A stretch of DNA of 64,000 nt from Verrucomicrobiaceae bacterium (GTDB taxonomy: Bacteria; Verrucomicrobiota; Verrucomicrobiia; Verrucomicrobiales; Verrucomicrobiaceae): NCBI GenBank assembly GCA_027484445.1, contig JAIXSY010000062.1, positions 1 through 64,000 of the forward strand, given 5' to 3'. The position numbers were made by a program, and so were the translations under genes. Below the pieces are notes generated by a model, which was not told the origin of the DNA, did not search any database, and saw only the letters and a program-made list of their open reading frames with translations. Below, piece by piece: positions 50,657 through 58,791 of this stretch (positions within the stretch are counted from its first letter, which is position 1; each line of letters opens with the position of its first letter).

Positions 50657-51709
50657 TCAGGCTTTTTCACGCAGCCAGCGGGTGCTGCGCTCAAGCTCAC
50701 CTTTTTGGTAGGCGATCTCCGCGTCCTTTTTTCCAGGGCCGTCAGGAGCTTTGAAGGGTGGGATGGGTTTGCCTTTCTGCGTGAAGTCCACCCACCCTTG
50801 GAAGGCAGTGCTTTCACGATAGTCGGGGAAGGCTTTCCAGAAGTCGTCCTGCTTCCAAGTCAGTGGCTTGGCGAAGCCCGAAATGGTCTCCACCTGCAAG
50901 GGCACGCCTGGAGCCAATTCCGCAAAACGGCGGGCATACTTTGAGAAATCGACCAGACCCTCGCCCACGGCCGTCCACTGGATCACGGCCCCGTTTTCGT
51001 CCTCCCAGGCCATGCTGTCGCGAACGCTGGAGCAGAGGATGTAGGGGCCGAGTGCCTCGAGGTGTGCCAGTGGTTCTTCCAGCGCCCAGACGGCATTGCC
51101 AGGGTCGATGTTGGCACCGACGTAGGATTTGCCTGCGGCTTCGATCAGGGCCTTGAGTTCATGGCTCTGCATATCACCGGCATGGTTTTCAATGGCGATC
51201 TTGATGCCTTCGGTTTCTGCGCGGCTGCGATTCGCTTGGATGACCTTCACCGTTTCCTCCATGTGTCGCTGGATGCCGCCCTCGCTGCTGCGGTCTTTTT
51301 GATTTCCCAGGTAACAACGTGCTACGGGAGAGCCGAGCTTTTTCGCGACTTTGATCGTCAGCGCTAGGGTTTCTTCAGGCGTGCCAAAGCTGGGCTTCCA
51401 GGTGTTCGAGGTGGGGCAGATGCCACCGGTGCCCAGGTAAAGCTGCACACCGAGACGATCTGCCTGATCCTTCAGACCCTGGAGGTAGCTGTCCTCAAAG
51501 CTTTCGAAGATGCCAAGTTCCGATAGGAAGCAGGTGTCGAGCTTCAGCGAAGCCGCGTAGTCGATGAACTGAGTGGCTTTCCAGCCGGTGGCGCGCACGG
51601 CAAAGTGGTCCATGCCGATTTTTAGCCCAGGCACCGTGGCGCGGAGATGGGCGAGGCCTAGGCTAGCGGTGGTGAAAGTCGTGGTTTGGAGGAAATGGCG
51701 GCGATTCAT
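50657..51709 (-). CDS. Tat-exported sugar phosphate isomerase/epimerase
   Basis: A 350-aa TIM barrel of the AP endonuclease 2/xylose-isomerase family. The N-terminus is a Tat leader (NRRHFLQTTTFTTASLGLA). IKIAIENHAGDMQSHEL holds a metal Glu, YVGANIDPGNAVWALEEP another Asp, and VPLQVETISGFAKPL a Glu. ATG at 51709 is preferred because the upstream open frame has no similarity. It is a distant relative of the gene at 16588 with the same export signal. Substrate unknown. Confidence 0.85.
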   Translation of the reverse strand: MNRRHFLQTTTFTTASLGLAHLRATVPGLKIGMDHFAVRATGWKATQFIDYAASLKLDTCFLSELGIFESFEDSYLQGLKDQADRLGVQLYLGTGGICPTSNTWKPSFGTPEETLALTIKVAKKLGSPVARCYLGNQKDRSSEGGIQRHMEETVKVIQANRSRAETEGIKIAIENHAGDMQSHELKALIEAAGKSYVGANIDPGNAVWALEEPLAHLEALGPYILCSSVRDSMAWEDENGAVIQWTAVGEGLVDFSKYARRFAELAPGVPLQVETISGFAKPLTWKQDDFWKAFPDYRESTAFQGWVDFTQKGKPIPPFKAPDGPGKKDAEIAYQKGELERSTRWLREKA

Positions 51710-51806
51710 GGGAACTACAAAGTCGTGAGGGCGAAAAGGCCTGTGCAGTGCTAACGCGAACCGAAGGCCGGTTCTACCGGAAGTCCTCCGTGAGTCCGCA
51801 AGGTTC

Positions 51807-52352
51807 TCAGCGGATGATGAGCTTGAAGACAGCCTGGCCTTGCCGCTCGTCTTCATCGCAAACGAGAAGTTGTCCCAGGTGATGGCCAGCGCGCCAGGGC
51901 GCTCCATTGATCGGGCGGGTCTGCAGCAGGTAAGCCCCGGTGCCTGCATTTCGAAAAGAGGTGATGTTGTTGCTGAAAGGAGCGGTCTGACCAGGCACCT
52001 CAAAGTGCTCCATGAGGGTGAAATGATCCTGATTCAGCTCGACGACGGGCGCTCCGGCACAGGTGACGATCACCAGGAGGTTCGCGGGATGGCTATTGCC
52101 CTGGCCAGCATTGCCCTGGCTGGTCTGCACGCTCAGGGTTAAGGCCGCAGCGCTAGGCGTGGTCTTCACCGCGAGGGGAGGGCTGACTTTGATCGGTAGC
52201 CTCGGTGCTTCGACTTCTCGGGGTGCAGGTGTGGGTTGGGTGACTGCGGGAGCTGATTTGGCGGCGGGTGCCTGTGGCTTGGCAGGCTTGCTCTTGGCTA
52301 CAGGCGTGGGTTGTTTCGCCGGTGATTTTTTGGGGAGAGGTTTGTTAGCCAT
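51807..52352 (-). CDS. Basic low-complexity N-terminus with small unknown domain
   Basis: A 181-aa protein. Residues 1-70 are Lys/Pro/Ala-rich (MANKPLPKKSPAKQPTP and KSKPAKPQAPAAK) and resemble the tail of histone-H1-like proteins, but without repeats. The C-terminal 100 residues (LLVIVTCAGAPVVELNQDHF to VCDEDERQGQAVFKLIIR) look like one beta-sandwich domain without a recognised name. Start at 52352 is a choice; 22 further residues upstream are in frame. Function unknown. Confidence 0.6.
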   Translation of the reverse strand: MANKPLPKKSPAKQPTPVAKSKPAKPQAPAAKSAPAVTQPTPAPREVEAPRLPIKVSPPLAVKTTPSAAALTLSVQTSQGNAGQGNSHPANLLVIVTCAGAPVVELNQDHFTLMEHFEVPGQTAPFSNNITSFRNAGTGAYLLQTRPINGAPWRAGHHLGQLLVCDEDERQGQAVFKLIIR

Positions 52353-52482
52353 AAGAGTCGATTTTTTCGCGAACTCAGGGAGGCTAACGAAGTTTGAAGG
52401 CGAATGTCCAGGCTTCACTTGGCGAAGCTGCGAGAAGGGTCACGCTCTCGCCCTGCCTCTCACCCTACTTGTTCAAGGTTCC

Positions 52483-53847
52483 TCACCCCAGCCCCTCCAC
52501 GCTCCACCCATCGCGATACGTCCGCGTGAGCTGGGCATTGAGTTCGGGCCGGTTGGCGATTTTCCCCGCTGCGGCATCCCATTCGATCCAGTCGCCCGGA
52601 TTCCGCTCGGACAGCACACCGAGCAGCACGGCCTCCGTGACTGGGCAACCGTAGGTCGGCAGATCCGTGGCGGCCTTTTCGCCCTTCATGCAGGCCTCCA
52701 CCCAGTCGGTGTAATGATTCGCGATGCGGTTCTTCGGGTAGGTGAAGCCGGTGAAATTCGCCTCCGGCACCAGCCACGGGCGCTGGCTGTGTGGTTTGAA
52801 GATGCCGCCGCTCTCGCCGACAAAGAAAATGCCGCTCGGCGTGTCTTTGGTGAGCACGCTGGGCTTGATGACGCGCTTGTCAGGCTCGTAACCGCCATCG
52901 GTCCAGGTCATCTGGATCTTGTCGCCCGCCGTGAGCGGCGTGCCGGGAAATTCGAACTCAAGGTGACGCTTCATCGCATACAAATCGCCTTTGCTGCCCT
53001 CATCGAGACAGCGCACGCGCTTTGGTGCCTGCAAACCGAGGCAGGCAAACACCACGTCAAAGTAATGGCAGCCCATGTCACCCATCATGCCGACACCAAA
53101 ATCGACCCAGGAGCGCCACATCGACGGATGATACGCGCCTTCCAGAAACGGCACCTCATTGGCGACACCGAGCCACAGGTTCCAATCGACATTCGTGGGC
53201 ACCGGATCGGCCTCTGCCTTCCGCTGCGTGACCCTGGGCCACCAGTTCGCCTTCTTGTTTTCCCAGCAGATGACCTCCTTCACCTTGCCGATGGCACCGC
53301 TCTTGATCAAATCGACCGCCAGCGATGTTTCGATGCTCGAGTGTCCTTGTGTGCCCATCTGCGTCGTCACCCCGGCTTTCGCGGCTTCAGCACGGAGGAC
53401 GCGAGCCTCGTGCAAATGATGTGTCAGCGGCTTTTGAAGATACACATGCTTCATTGCCCGCAAGGCCGTCACCGCCTGCGCCGCATGCATATGATCCGGC
53501 GTGCCGATCGTCACCGCATCGACCGAATCACCCAGCTTCGCGATCATCTCGCGATCATCCCGAAACGTCGCTGCATTCCCGAGTCGATCTTTCGCTGCCG
53601 GGTCCTGCAGCTCCTTCCGCCGCGTGGCATTGCCGCTGCGTGCCTGCTCCAGCGTCTTCGCATCCACATCACACAGGCCTACGATCCGCACCTTCGGGTG
53701 CTGCAGCACGCTCATCATCGTGACTGCTCCCATGCCACCCACACCGATGGCTGCCACCTGAAACATCGAGTTAGGCGACCTAGCGCTGAGGATGGCAGGT
53801 GCTGAGGCATAAGCAGCGGTTTGTTTCAGAAAGGAACGGCGATTCAT
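52483..53847 (-). CDS. Tat-exported Gfo/Idh/MocA oxidoreductase
   Basis: A 454-aa oxidoreductase with a twin-arginine leader (NRRSFLKQTAAYASAPAIL). The Rossmann domain has VAAIGVGGMGAVTMMSVLQ, and VYLQKPLTHHLHEARVLRAE contains the QKP form of the catalytic Lys motif. The region VDFGVGMMGDMGCHYFDVV and WDAAAGK near the end are typical of the large Bacteroidetes/Planctomycete-type subgroup. Probably acts on sugar derivatives in the periplasm. Confidence 0.9.
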   Translation of the reverse strand: MNRRSFLKQTAAYASAPAILSARSPNSMFQVAAIGVGGMGAVTMMSVLQHPKVRIVGLCDVDAKTLEQARSGNATRRKELQDPAAKDRLGNAATFRDDREMIAKLGDSVDAVTIGTPDHMHAAQAVTALRAMKHVYLQKPLTHHLHEARVLRAEAAKAGVTTQMGTQGHSSIETSLAVDLIKSGAIGKVKEVICWENKKANWWPRVTQRKAEADPVPTNVDWNLWLGVANEVPFLEGAYHPSMWRSWVDFGVGMMGDMGCHYFDVVFACLGLQAPKRVRCLDEGSKGDLYAMKRHLEFEFPGTPLTAGDKIQMTWTDGGYEPDKRVIKPSVLTKDTPSGIFFVGESGGIFKPHSQRPWLVPEANFTGFTYPKNRIANHYTDWVEACMKGEKAATDLPTYGCPVTEAVLLGVLSERNPGDWIEWDAAAGKIANRPELNAQLTRTYRDGWSVEGLG

Positions 53848-53891
53848 CGGCCAAGAGGAACGTCACACCAGGATGACCTCTCTCAATCGGC

Positions 53892-54006
53892 TTAGCCACA
53901 AAGGTTTGCTAAGCCCGAGCCAAAAAACCGCACGTTGATTTCGAGGTAGGCGATATCGGAGTCATCGCTGCGAAAGGGGTGTCGGCTAAAGCTGGCGGGG
54001 ATAAGT
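53892..54006 (-). pseudogene. Decayed 3' remnant of the porin gene
   Basis: The minus strand reads ASFSRHPFRSDDSDIAYLEI then NVRFF before running to a stop, and closely matches the C-terminal SFSRDAFRRDDSDFAYLEIN of the intact porin at 54486-55922. At DNA level 53928-54006 and 54495 onward share a stretch of 26 identical bases and stay similar for about 80. Upstream of this the reading frame is broken by TGA and similarity fades, so only the 3' tip survives. It marks an old duplication. Confidence 0.78.
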
Positions 54007-54485
54007 CAACATTTGCTGAAGCAGCCTGGAGATTGCTTTTTGCCAAGCCGCAAACCCGACGGCTTGCATTCGCCTTGAGTGTGAGTCAGAAGGGCCATGA
54101 CATCGTCAGGCAGGTCTCATGCCTACCGAAGTTGTTGCCGGAGCAGACCAGCACATGCGTTTGTTGGCAATCCGGCAGAGTGATCCGGGAGAAGCGCATT
54201 GGCGGCGGGCGTTGCGCTGGCATGTTCAGTTAGATGTAGGTTTTCTTGGCTCCGTTCATCACGAAGCTGGCGTCGGGAAAGAGTCATGGCCACAAGTGCG
54301 AAAACGCCGACCACGATGGCAGCCCGGAGCCGCTTCTATAAAAAGGAGAGTTTGTGGATCGAGTGCGGAGCCCGACGAAGGAACCTCGCCTGACTTCATT
54401 TTTCAAATGGGTCGGCACAGCCAATGCCATTGGTTGGCTCGTGGGTTCATTTTAGGCTCTACCCCAAAGGCAGAGCCAGCGCGGG
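54007..54485. other. Intergenic region without a certain gene
   Basis: About 480 bases between the porin remnant and the intact porin. No confident gene. A minus-strand frame from GTG 54314 to 54123 (63 aa) has one hydrophobic segment, and a plus-strand frame of 33 aa at 54354-54455 follows AAAAGGAGAG; both are uncertain. The region may be degenerate leftover of the duplicated locus. Confidence 0.4.
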
Positions 54486-55922
54486 TCAAAATGCCCGCAC
54501 GTTGATTTCGAGGTAGGCGAAATCGGAGTCGTCTCGACGGAAGGCGTCTCGGCTGAAGCTGCCGGGGAAGAAGTGCGCGTAGCCGAGCACGGCTTCGAGT
54601 TTCGGTGTGATCTGCCAGCGGGCGCGGATGTCGAACTCGCTGCCGACGTGACTGCCGCTGCGTCCGCTGCGGTCGCGCGCTTGGTTGGCAAAGAAGGCAT
54701 CGGTGGCGCTGGCCAGCCAGTAGGCGCTGTAGCCGAAGTCCACCCGCAGTTGGCGCGTGGGGGTGAGTTCGAGGCGGAGCTTGGGCGTGCGAATGTTTTC
54801 GAACTGGATGTAATCGTTCGCCGACCAGGGCCGTCCGAAGCCGAAGAAGCGCTCGAAGCGATGGTCGGTGTTGTCGTTGGGGTCGCGGTCGCCGGTGGCA
54901 TGGCCGTAAAAGAAACCGAGTCGGGGGTGCCAGGGGGCGTCGCGCCAGGTGTAGCCGAGCTCGATCGTGCCGCCGTAGGCTTCTAGGTTTTGTGTGCCGC
55001 TGTCTCCTGTCTGGTAGATGAAGGAAAGGTCAAAGTCGAGGCCGGTGCCGGGCAGGAAGCCGTAGGCGTGCAGCCCTGGCGCATGTACCAGGCGACGGGC
55101 GATTCTGCCGTGGGCGGACTGATGCAGGGCGAGGTAAAAGGGCTCTAGCGTGACCACGTCCGACCATCCGCGCCAGTGGCCGATGAGGGCATACATCCAC
55201 TGGCCGGAGATGGGGGCGTCGCCTTCATACTTTTGGCGCTGGAGGGGCTGCACGGCCAGGAGGTCGAGCTGCCAGTCATTGGCCTCTTTCCCCAGGCTGC
55301 CGTGAAAGCCCTGAAAGGTGTTCGCGGTGTTGCGCCATTGATTGTTGCCGATGAGACGCCGGTCGAGAAATTCGAAGTTATGGATGCCGTAGCGGAGGCT
55401 CAGAGGGCGCGGATTTCCCAGCGGATCATGGCCGAGGAGGTCGTCGAAAAAAAGCTCGGCATACAGGCGGATGATCTCGGCCTGATTCACATCCCGCGTG
55501 TCGCGCGGGTAGCGGCTGTGGTAGCGGCGAGAGTCCTGAAGCTCAAAGGCGAAACGGAAGGGATCGAGTGCCTCGTGAAGCCCGAGGTAAAAGCGGGTGC
55601 GATGCAGGAAGGGCTGGTCGAGCCCTGCCTCAGCGCGGCGGAGATCGTCGTCGCGGTATTCGTAGCGAAAGCGGTAGTCGAGGCCGATGTCCAGCCAGGT
55701 TGCGTCTTTCAGCCAGGGCTGCTCTGTCTCGTGGGCGTGGCGCGCGTACTTGGGTGGGTCGGGGTCGCGTGTGGTGCTGTAGCTCTGGGGTGCGCGGTAG
55801 TAGCTCTCTGCGGCTGCCAGGAAGGTGGGCGTGAGCCAGAGGATGAAAAAGCAGAGCAGAGGTCGATGCAGCACGGGAGAAAACGCTTCCCCATGCTGAT
55901 TTCCAGCCCGGAGGCAAGTCAT
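54486..55922 (-). CDS. Alginate-export-type outer-membrane beta-barrel protein
   Basis: A 478-aa porin-like protein. An N-terminal signal (LLCFFILWLTPTFLAAAES) is followed by WLDIGLDYRFRYEYRDDDL, FLHRTRFYLGLHEALDPFRF and the barrel strands typical of the alginate_exp family; the C-terminus ends SDFAYLEINVRAF with a terminal Phe, as in outer-membrane proteins. The start MTCLRAG at 55922 is chosen; the signal is preceded by a 20-residue leader. It lies 11 bases behind the amidase stop, so both are one operon. A truncated copy lies downstream. Confidence 0.82.
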   Translation of the reverse strand: MTCLRAGNQHGEAFSPVLHRPLLCFFILWLTPTFLAAAESYYRAPQSYSTTRDPDPPKYARHAHETEQPWLKDATWLDIGLDYRFRYEYRDDDLRRAEAGLDQPFLHRTRFYLGLHEALDPFRFAFELQDSRRYHSRYPRDTRDVNQAEIIRLYAELFFDDLLGHDPLGNPRPLSLRYGIHNFEFLDRRLIGNNQWRNTANTFQGFHGSLGKEANDWQLDLLAVQPLQRQKYEGDAPISGQWMYALIGHWRGWSDVVTLEPFYLALHQSAHGRIARRLVHAPGLHAYGFLPGTGLDFDLSFIYQTGDSGTQNLEAYGGTIELGYTWRDAPWHPRLGFFYGHATGDRDPNDNTDHRFERFFGFGRPWSANDYIQFENIRTPKLRLELTPTRQLRVDFGYSAYWLASATDAFFANQARDRSGRSGSHVGSEFDIRARWQITPKLEAVLGYAHFFPGSFSRDAFRRDDSDFAYLEINVRAF

Positions 55923-55933
55923 AGACCCTCCAC

Positions 55934-57433
55934 TCAGCGTTTCTGCGTCATGGAGCCACGCAGGGCGGTGCGATAGTTTACCACGCCATCGGCGATGGCT
56001 CCGGCGACGGAGGTGCGGTAGGTCTCGGAAGCGATCAGGCGGCACTCATTGCCATTGGTGACAAAGCCACCCTCGAACAGGATGCCGGGGCGTTTGCAGC
56101 CTGTCAGCACACTCCACTGGGCGCGTTTGATGCCGCGATCGACGAATTTGAAGCGACTGATGACCATGCCGTGGATCGCCGTGGCTAGGGCGATGTTGGC
56201 CGAGTCATGGGAGTTTCCAGTCAGGCCGTAGGCATTGAATCCGCCGCCGCGTTCTAGGCTGGCGGCGCTGCCTTGTGGGGTGAGGGCAAAGGTCTCGATG
56301 CCGGTGGCGGCGCTGCCTCCTGAGTTGAAGTGCAGGCTGATGAAGATGCTGCGCGGCGTGGCATTTGCGAGAGCGACACGGCCACTCAGGGAGATGAAGG
56401 TGTCGGTGGAGCGGGTCAGGATGACCTTGAAGCCTTTTTTCTGAAGCGCTTCCTTCAGGGCGAAGGACATGCGCAGGGCGAAGTCTTTTTCGTAACCATA
56501 GACGCCGCGCGCGCCAGCGTCGTGACCGCCATGCCCGGCATCAATGACCACCGTGTCGAAGGGTTCTGCATCGCTGATGTAGGTGGGGCGCAGGACGGGA
56601 TCGATCAGTTTGCAGAGATCCAGTCGGGAAAACAGCGCACGGCCTGAGGACTCTAGTACGGGAAAGCTCAGGATGAACTTGATGCTGTTGATCAGCATGT
56701 CTTGGCTGCCGATCTGCGCTTTCAATACGATGCGCCCTGGCGATTCGAGCCAAACGTGGGTGCCATTCACCTTGTACGTGCTGAAGCGGTAGAAGTTGTG
56801 GATGCTCTCGGCGGTGACGTAGTCGCGCCCGTTCACCTTCACGATTTCCCAGCCAGAGTTTTTGCCATTCGTTGGCAGGGGTTGATGGGCGGGGGAAGAT
56901 GGGGTGGGCCTTGCGGGTGCGATTTTGCTCTGCGCGGTTTGCTTGTCGTCATCATCGCTGCCGAATTCGCCATCCCTGCCTTTGGTGGCTGGGCTAGAGG
57001 CAGGCGGCTTCTCTTGGGCCGCTATGCTGGCTTTGTCGGTCGTGCTGGGTTCGCTGCTGGGCTTGGGCGGTGTGGGTTTTGGCTCCGCCGTGGGTTTGGA
57101 CTTTGCGGTGCCTGAGGAGCTGCCTTTGCGGCTGCTCTGGGTCACGGTGCCCTTGGGTTTGATGGTGATTTTTTCGCGCTTGCTGCTGCTGCTGGAACTC
57201 GGTGGGGCTGATTTTGCCTTGGGGGCCTCTTTTACCTCGGCCGGGGTGGGGCTAGGCGTAGGCGGTGTTTCGGCGGGAGTGTCGCCACCTTTGAAAATTC
57301 GCTTCAGGAAGCCGGGCTTGTCACCTGCGGCGGGGGCCGTGACATCGGCGTGGAGGGCAGCAGCAGGGAGGAGCAGGGCTGCCAGCAGCAAGGCGCAGGC
57401 GCGAGGGAGCGAGGGCGCGGGCAGTTTTTTCAT
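55934..57433 (-). CDS. N-acetylmuramoyl-L-alanine amidase (Amidase_3)
   Basis: A 499-aa exported peptidoglycan amidase. A signal peptide precedes about 150 residues of low-complexity Pro/Ser/Lys sequence (AKSAPPSSSSSSKREKI). The C-terminal domain is an Amidase_3 with the zinc motif VVIDAGHGGHDAGARG, ISLHFNSGGS and the catalytic Glu in ILFEGGFVTNGNE. The middle region (NGRDYVTAESIHNFYRFSTY) resembles a copper-amine-oxidase-like N-terminal fold used in amidases. It cleaves septal peptidoglycan. ATG at 57433 is used; GTG at 57436 precedes it. Confidence 0.92.
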   Translation of the reverse strand: MKKLPAPSLPRACALLLAALLLPAAALHADVTAPAAGDKPGFLKRIFKGGDTPAETPPTPSPTPAEVKEAPKAKSAPPSSSSSSKREKITIKPKGTVTQSSRKGSSSGTAKSKPTAEPKPTPPKPSSEPSTTDKASIAAQEKPPASSPATKGRDGEFGSDDDDKQTAQSKIAPARPTPSSPAHQPLPTNGKNSGWEIVKVNGRDYVTAESIHNFYRFSTYKVNGTHVWLESPGRIVLKAQIGSQDMLINSIKFILSFPVLESSGRALFSRLDLCKLIDPVLRPTYISDAEPFDTVVIDAGHGGHDAGARGVYGYEKDFALRMSFALKEALQKKGFKVILTRSTDTFISLSGRVALANATPRSIFISLHFNSGGSAATGIETFALTPQGSAASLERGGGFNAYGLTGNSHDSANIALATAIHGMVISRFKFVDRGIKRAQWSVLTGCKRPGILFEGGFVTNGNECRLIASETYRTSVAGAIADGVVNYRTALRGSMTQKR

Positions 57434-57536
57434 CACAGCGTGGAGGAGGGGGAAACCGAAGAGCGGACTGGCCGCCGACGGGCGTGCAGAGTAACCCGCT
57501 CTGGCCCGATGGCAAACCTCAGATTCGCCTTACGTC

Positions 57537-57926
57537 TCAACTCCACCAGCGGAAGTACTGGTTCATCCAGCCAAGGGCGGCGGCGAGCAGGCCAAAGACG
57601 ACTAGCAGTTCGACGAGCTTGCCAAGACGGGCGCGGCGCTGTGCGCGGCGCTGGGCTTGGGGCAGCTTGAAAGGGCGACGCGCCTGGGTCATGGCCGCAG
57701 GTCGGAGCGCGGGGAGTGTATCGCGCGAGGCGAGGCGTCTCTCTCCGATGATGACGGGTGAGGAGGCGATGGTGCACTCCAGCCGTGCGATCTCGCTCTG
57801 GAGCTCACGGGAGTGGGATTCGAGCTGCTTCATCCGCGAGCGCGCAGGACGTGCGGCGGTGGGCAGGGGCTCAGCCAGCAGGTCGGAGACGCTGCGTGGG
57901 CGTGCGGCACGGGTCTTCTTGTTCAT
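57537..57926 (-). CDS. Small tail-anchored protein with coiled coil
   Basis: A 129-aa very basic protein. Residues 30-55 (RMKQLESHSRELQSEIARL) look like a short coiled coil, and the C-terminal 30 residues contain one membrane helix (LVELLVVFGLLAAALGW) close to the end, so it is tail-anchored. No motif is recognised. It has the same strand and layout as the following coiled-coil gene. Confidence 0.55.
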   Translation of the reverse strand: MNKKTRAARPRSVSDLLAEPLPTAARPARSRMKQLESHSRELQSEIARLECTIASSPVIIGERRLASRDTLPALRPAAMTQARRPFKLPQAQRRAQRRARLGKLVELLVVFGLLAAALGWMNQYFRWWS

Positions 57927-57995
57927 GTGGCAGGATGGCGGGGGTTCGGGTCTGGAGAGGCCGGGCGGGAGTCCGGTGGGAGAAAAGAGCCGAGA

Positions 57996-58757
57996 TCAGA
58001 AGATCAGGCGGGCGATGATCAGCAGCAGGATCAGGGCGGTGATCAGCGCGGCATTGAAGGCGAGGCCGCGGCGTGCCCAGGTGAGCCAGTCTTCCCGACT
58101 GGAGGCTAGCGTGGCGCTGAGATTGACGGCTGGAGCCTCGGGCAGGTCCGCTTGGGACTCGGTGGTAGGTTTGGAGCCTGTGAGGGCGGCGTGGATCGGG
58201 GAGATCACGGGCAGCTCGGCATGGGCGCTGGGGCGCTGATTGCCAAGACGGTGCACACCTTTTTCATAGGTGACTTCGGCGTCGGTGAGGGAGTTCAGGG
58301 CGCGGTCCAGCTCTTGGTCGATCTGGCTGCGCTGCCAGCGCTCGGGCAGGAAGGTCTTCAGGTCATCCAGCCGGTCTTCAAAGTCGCGCTGGGTCTGGGA
58401 CAGGTCTTCGACTCGGCGGCGGGCGTCTTCCAGTTCGGCGGAGATGGACTGCAGCGCGCGCTCCAGCTTGTCCGTCATCTCTTTTTTGCCACTGACGAAG
58501 CGTTCCTGCTTCATGCGCAGGTTTTCGAGAATTTGCTTCTGACGCTCGACCTCTTCCTGCTGGGCGCGCAGCGCGGTCAGGCGTTTTTGGGCTTCCCGGA
58601 CCTGGAGTTCCATGTCTTCCATGGAGTCTTCCTCATCACGGCGGAAGGAAAACTCGGGCGCATCGTCGAAGCGGAGCACATGATCCTCGGGGGCGGCGGC
58701 TGTCGCGGCTCCAGCGGCGACAGATGTAGCGTTGGAAGGGAAGGGACGGCGTGGCAT
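57996..58757 (-). CDS. Tail-anchored coiled-coil protein
   Basis: A 253-aa protein. Residues about 45-145 form a long coiled coil (VREAQKRLTALRAQQEEVER and KLERALQSISAELEDARRR) and the C-terminus has one membrane helix (AALITALILLLIIARLIF). No signal peptide. Such proteins often organise membrane-associated assemblies; nothing more specific can be said. It lies directly downstream of the ABC exporter permease gene, 34 bases apart. Confidence 0.6.
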   Translation of the reverse strand: MPRRPFPSNATSVAAGAATAAAPEDHVLRFDDAPEFSFRRDEEDSMEDMELQVREAQKRLTALRAQQEEVERQKQILENLRMKQERFVSGKKEMTDKLERALQSISAELEDARRRVEDLSQTQRDFEDRLDDLKTFLPERWQRSQIDQELDRALNSLTDAEVTYEKGVHRLGNQRPSAHAELPVISPIHAALTGSKPTTESQADLPEAPAVNLSATLASSREDWLTWARRGLAFNAALITALILLLIIARLIF

Positions 58758-58791
58758 CGGGAGTGCTAAATTTGATTTAGCACTATAAATA

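Noticed and set aside
57484..58239. 251-aa frame opposite the amidase/coiled-coil genes
   Set aside because: Arg/Ser-rich antisense shadow without motifs.
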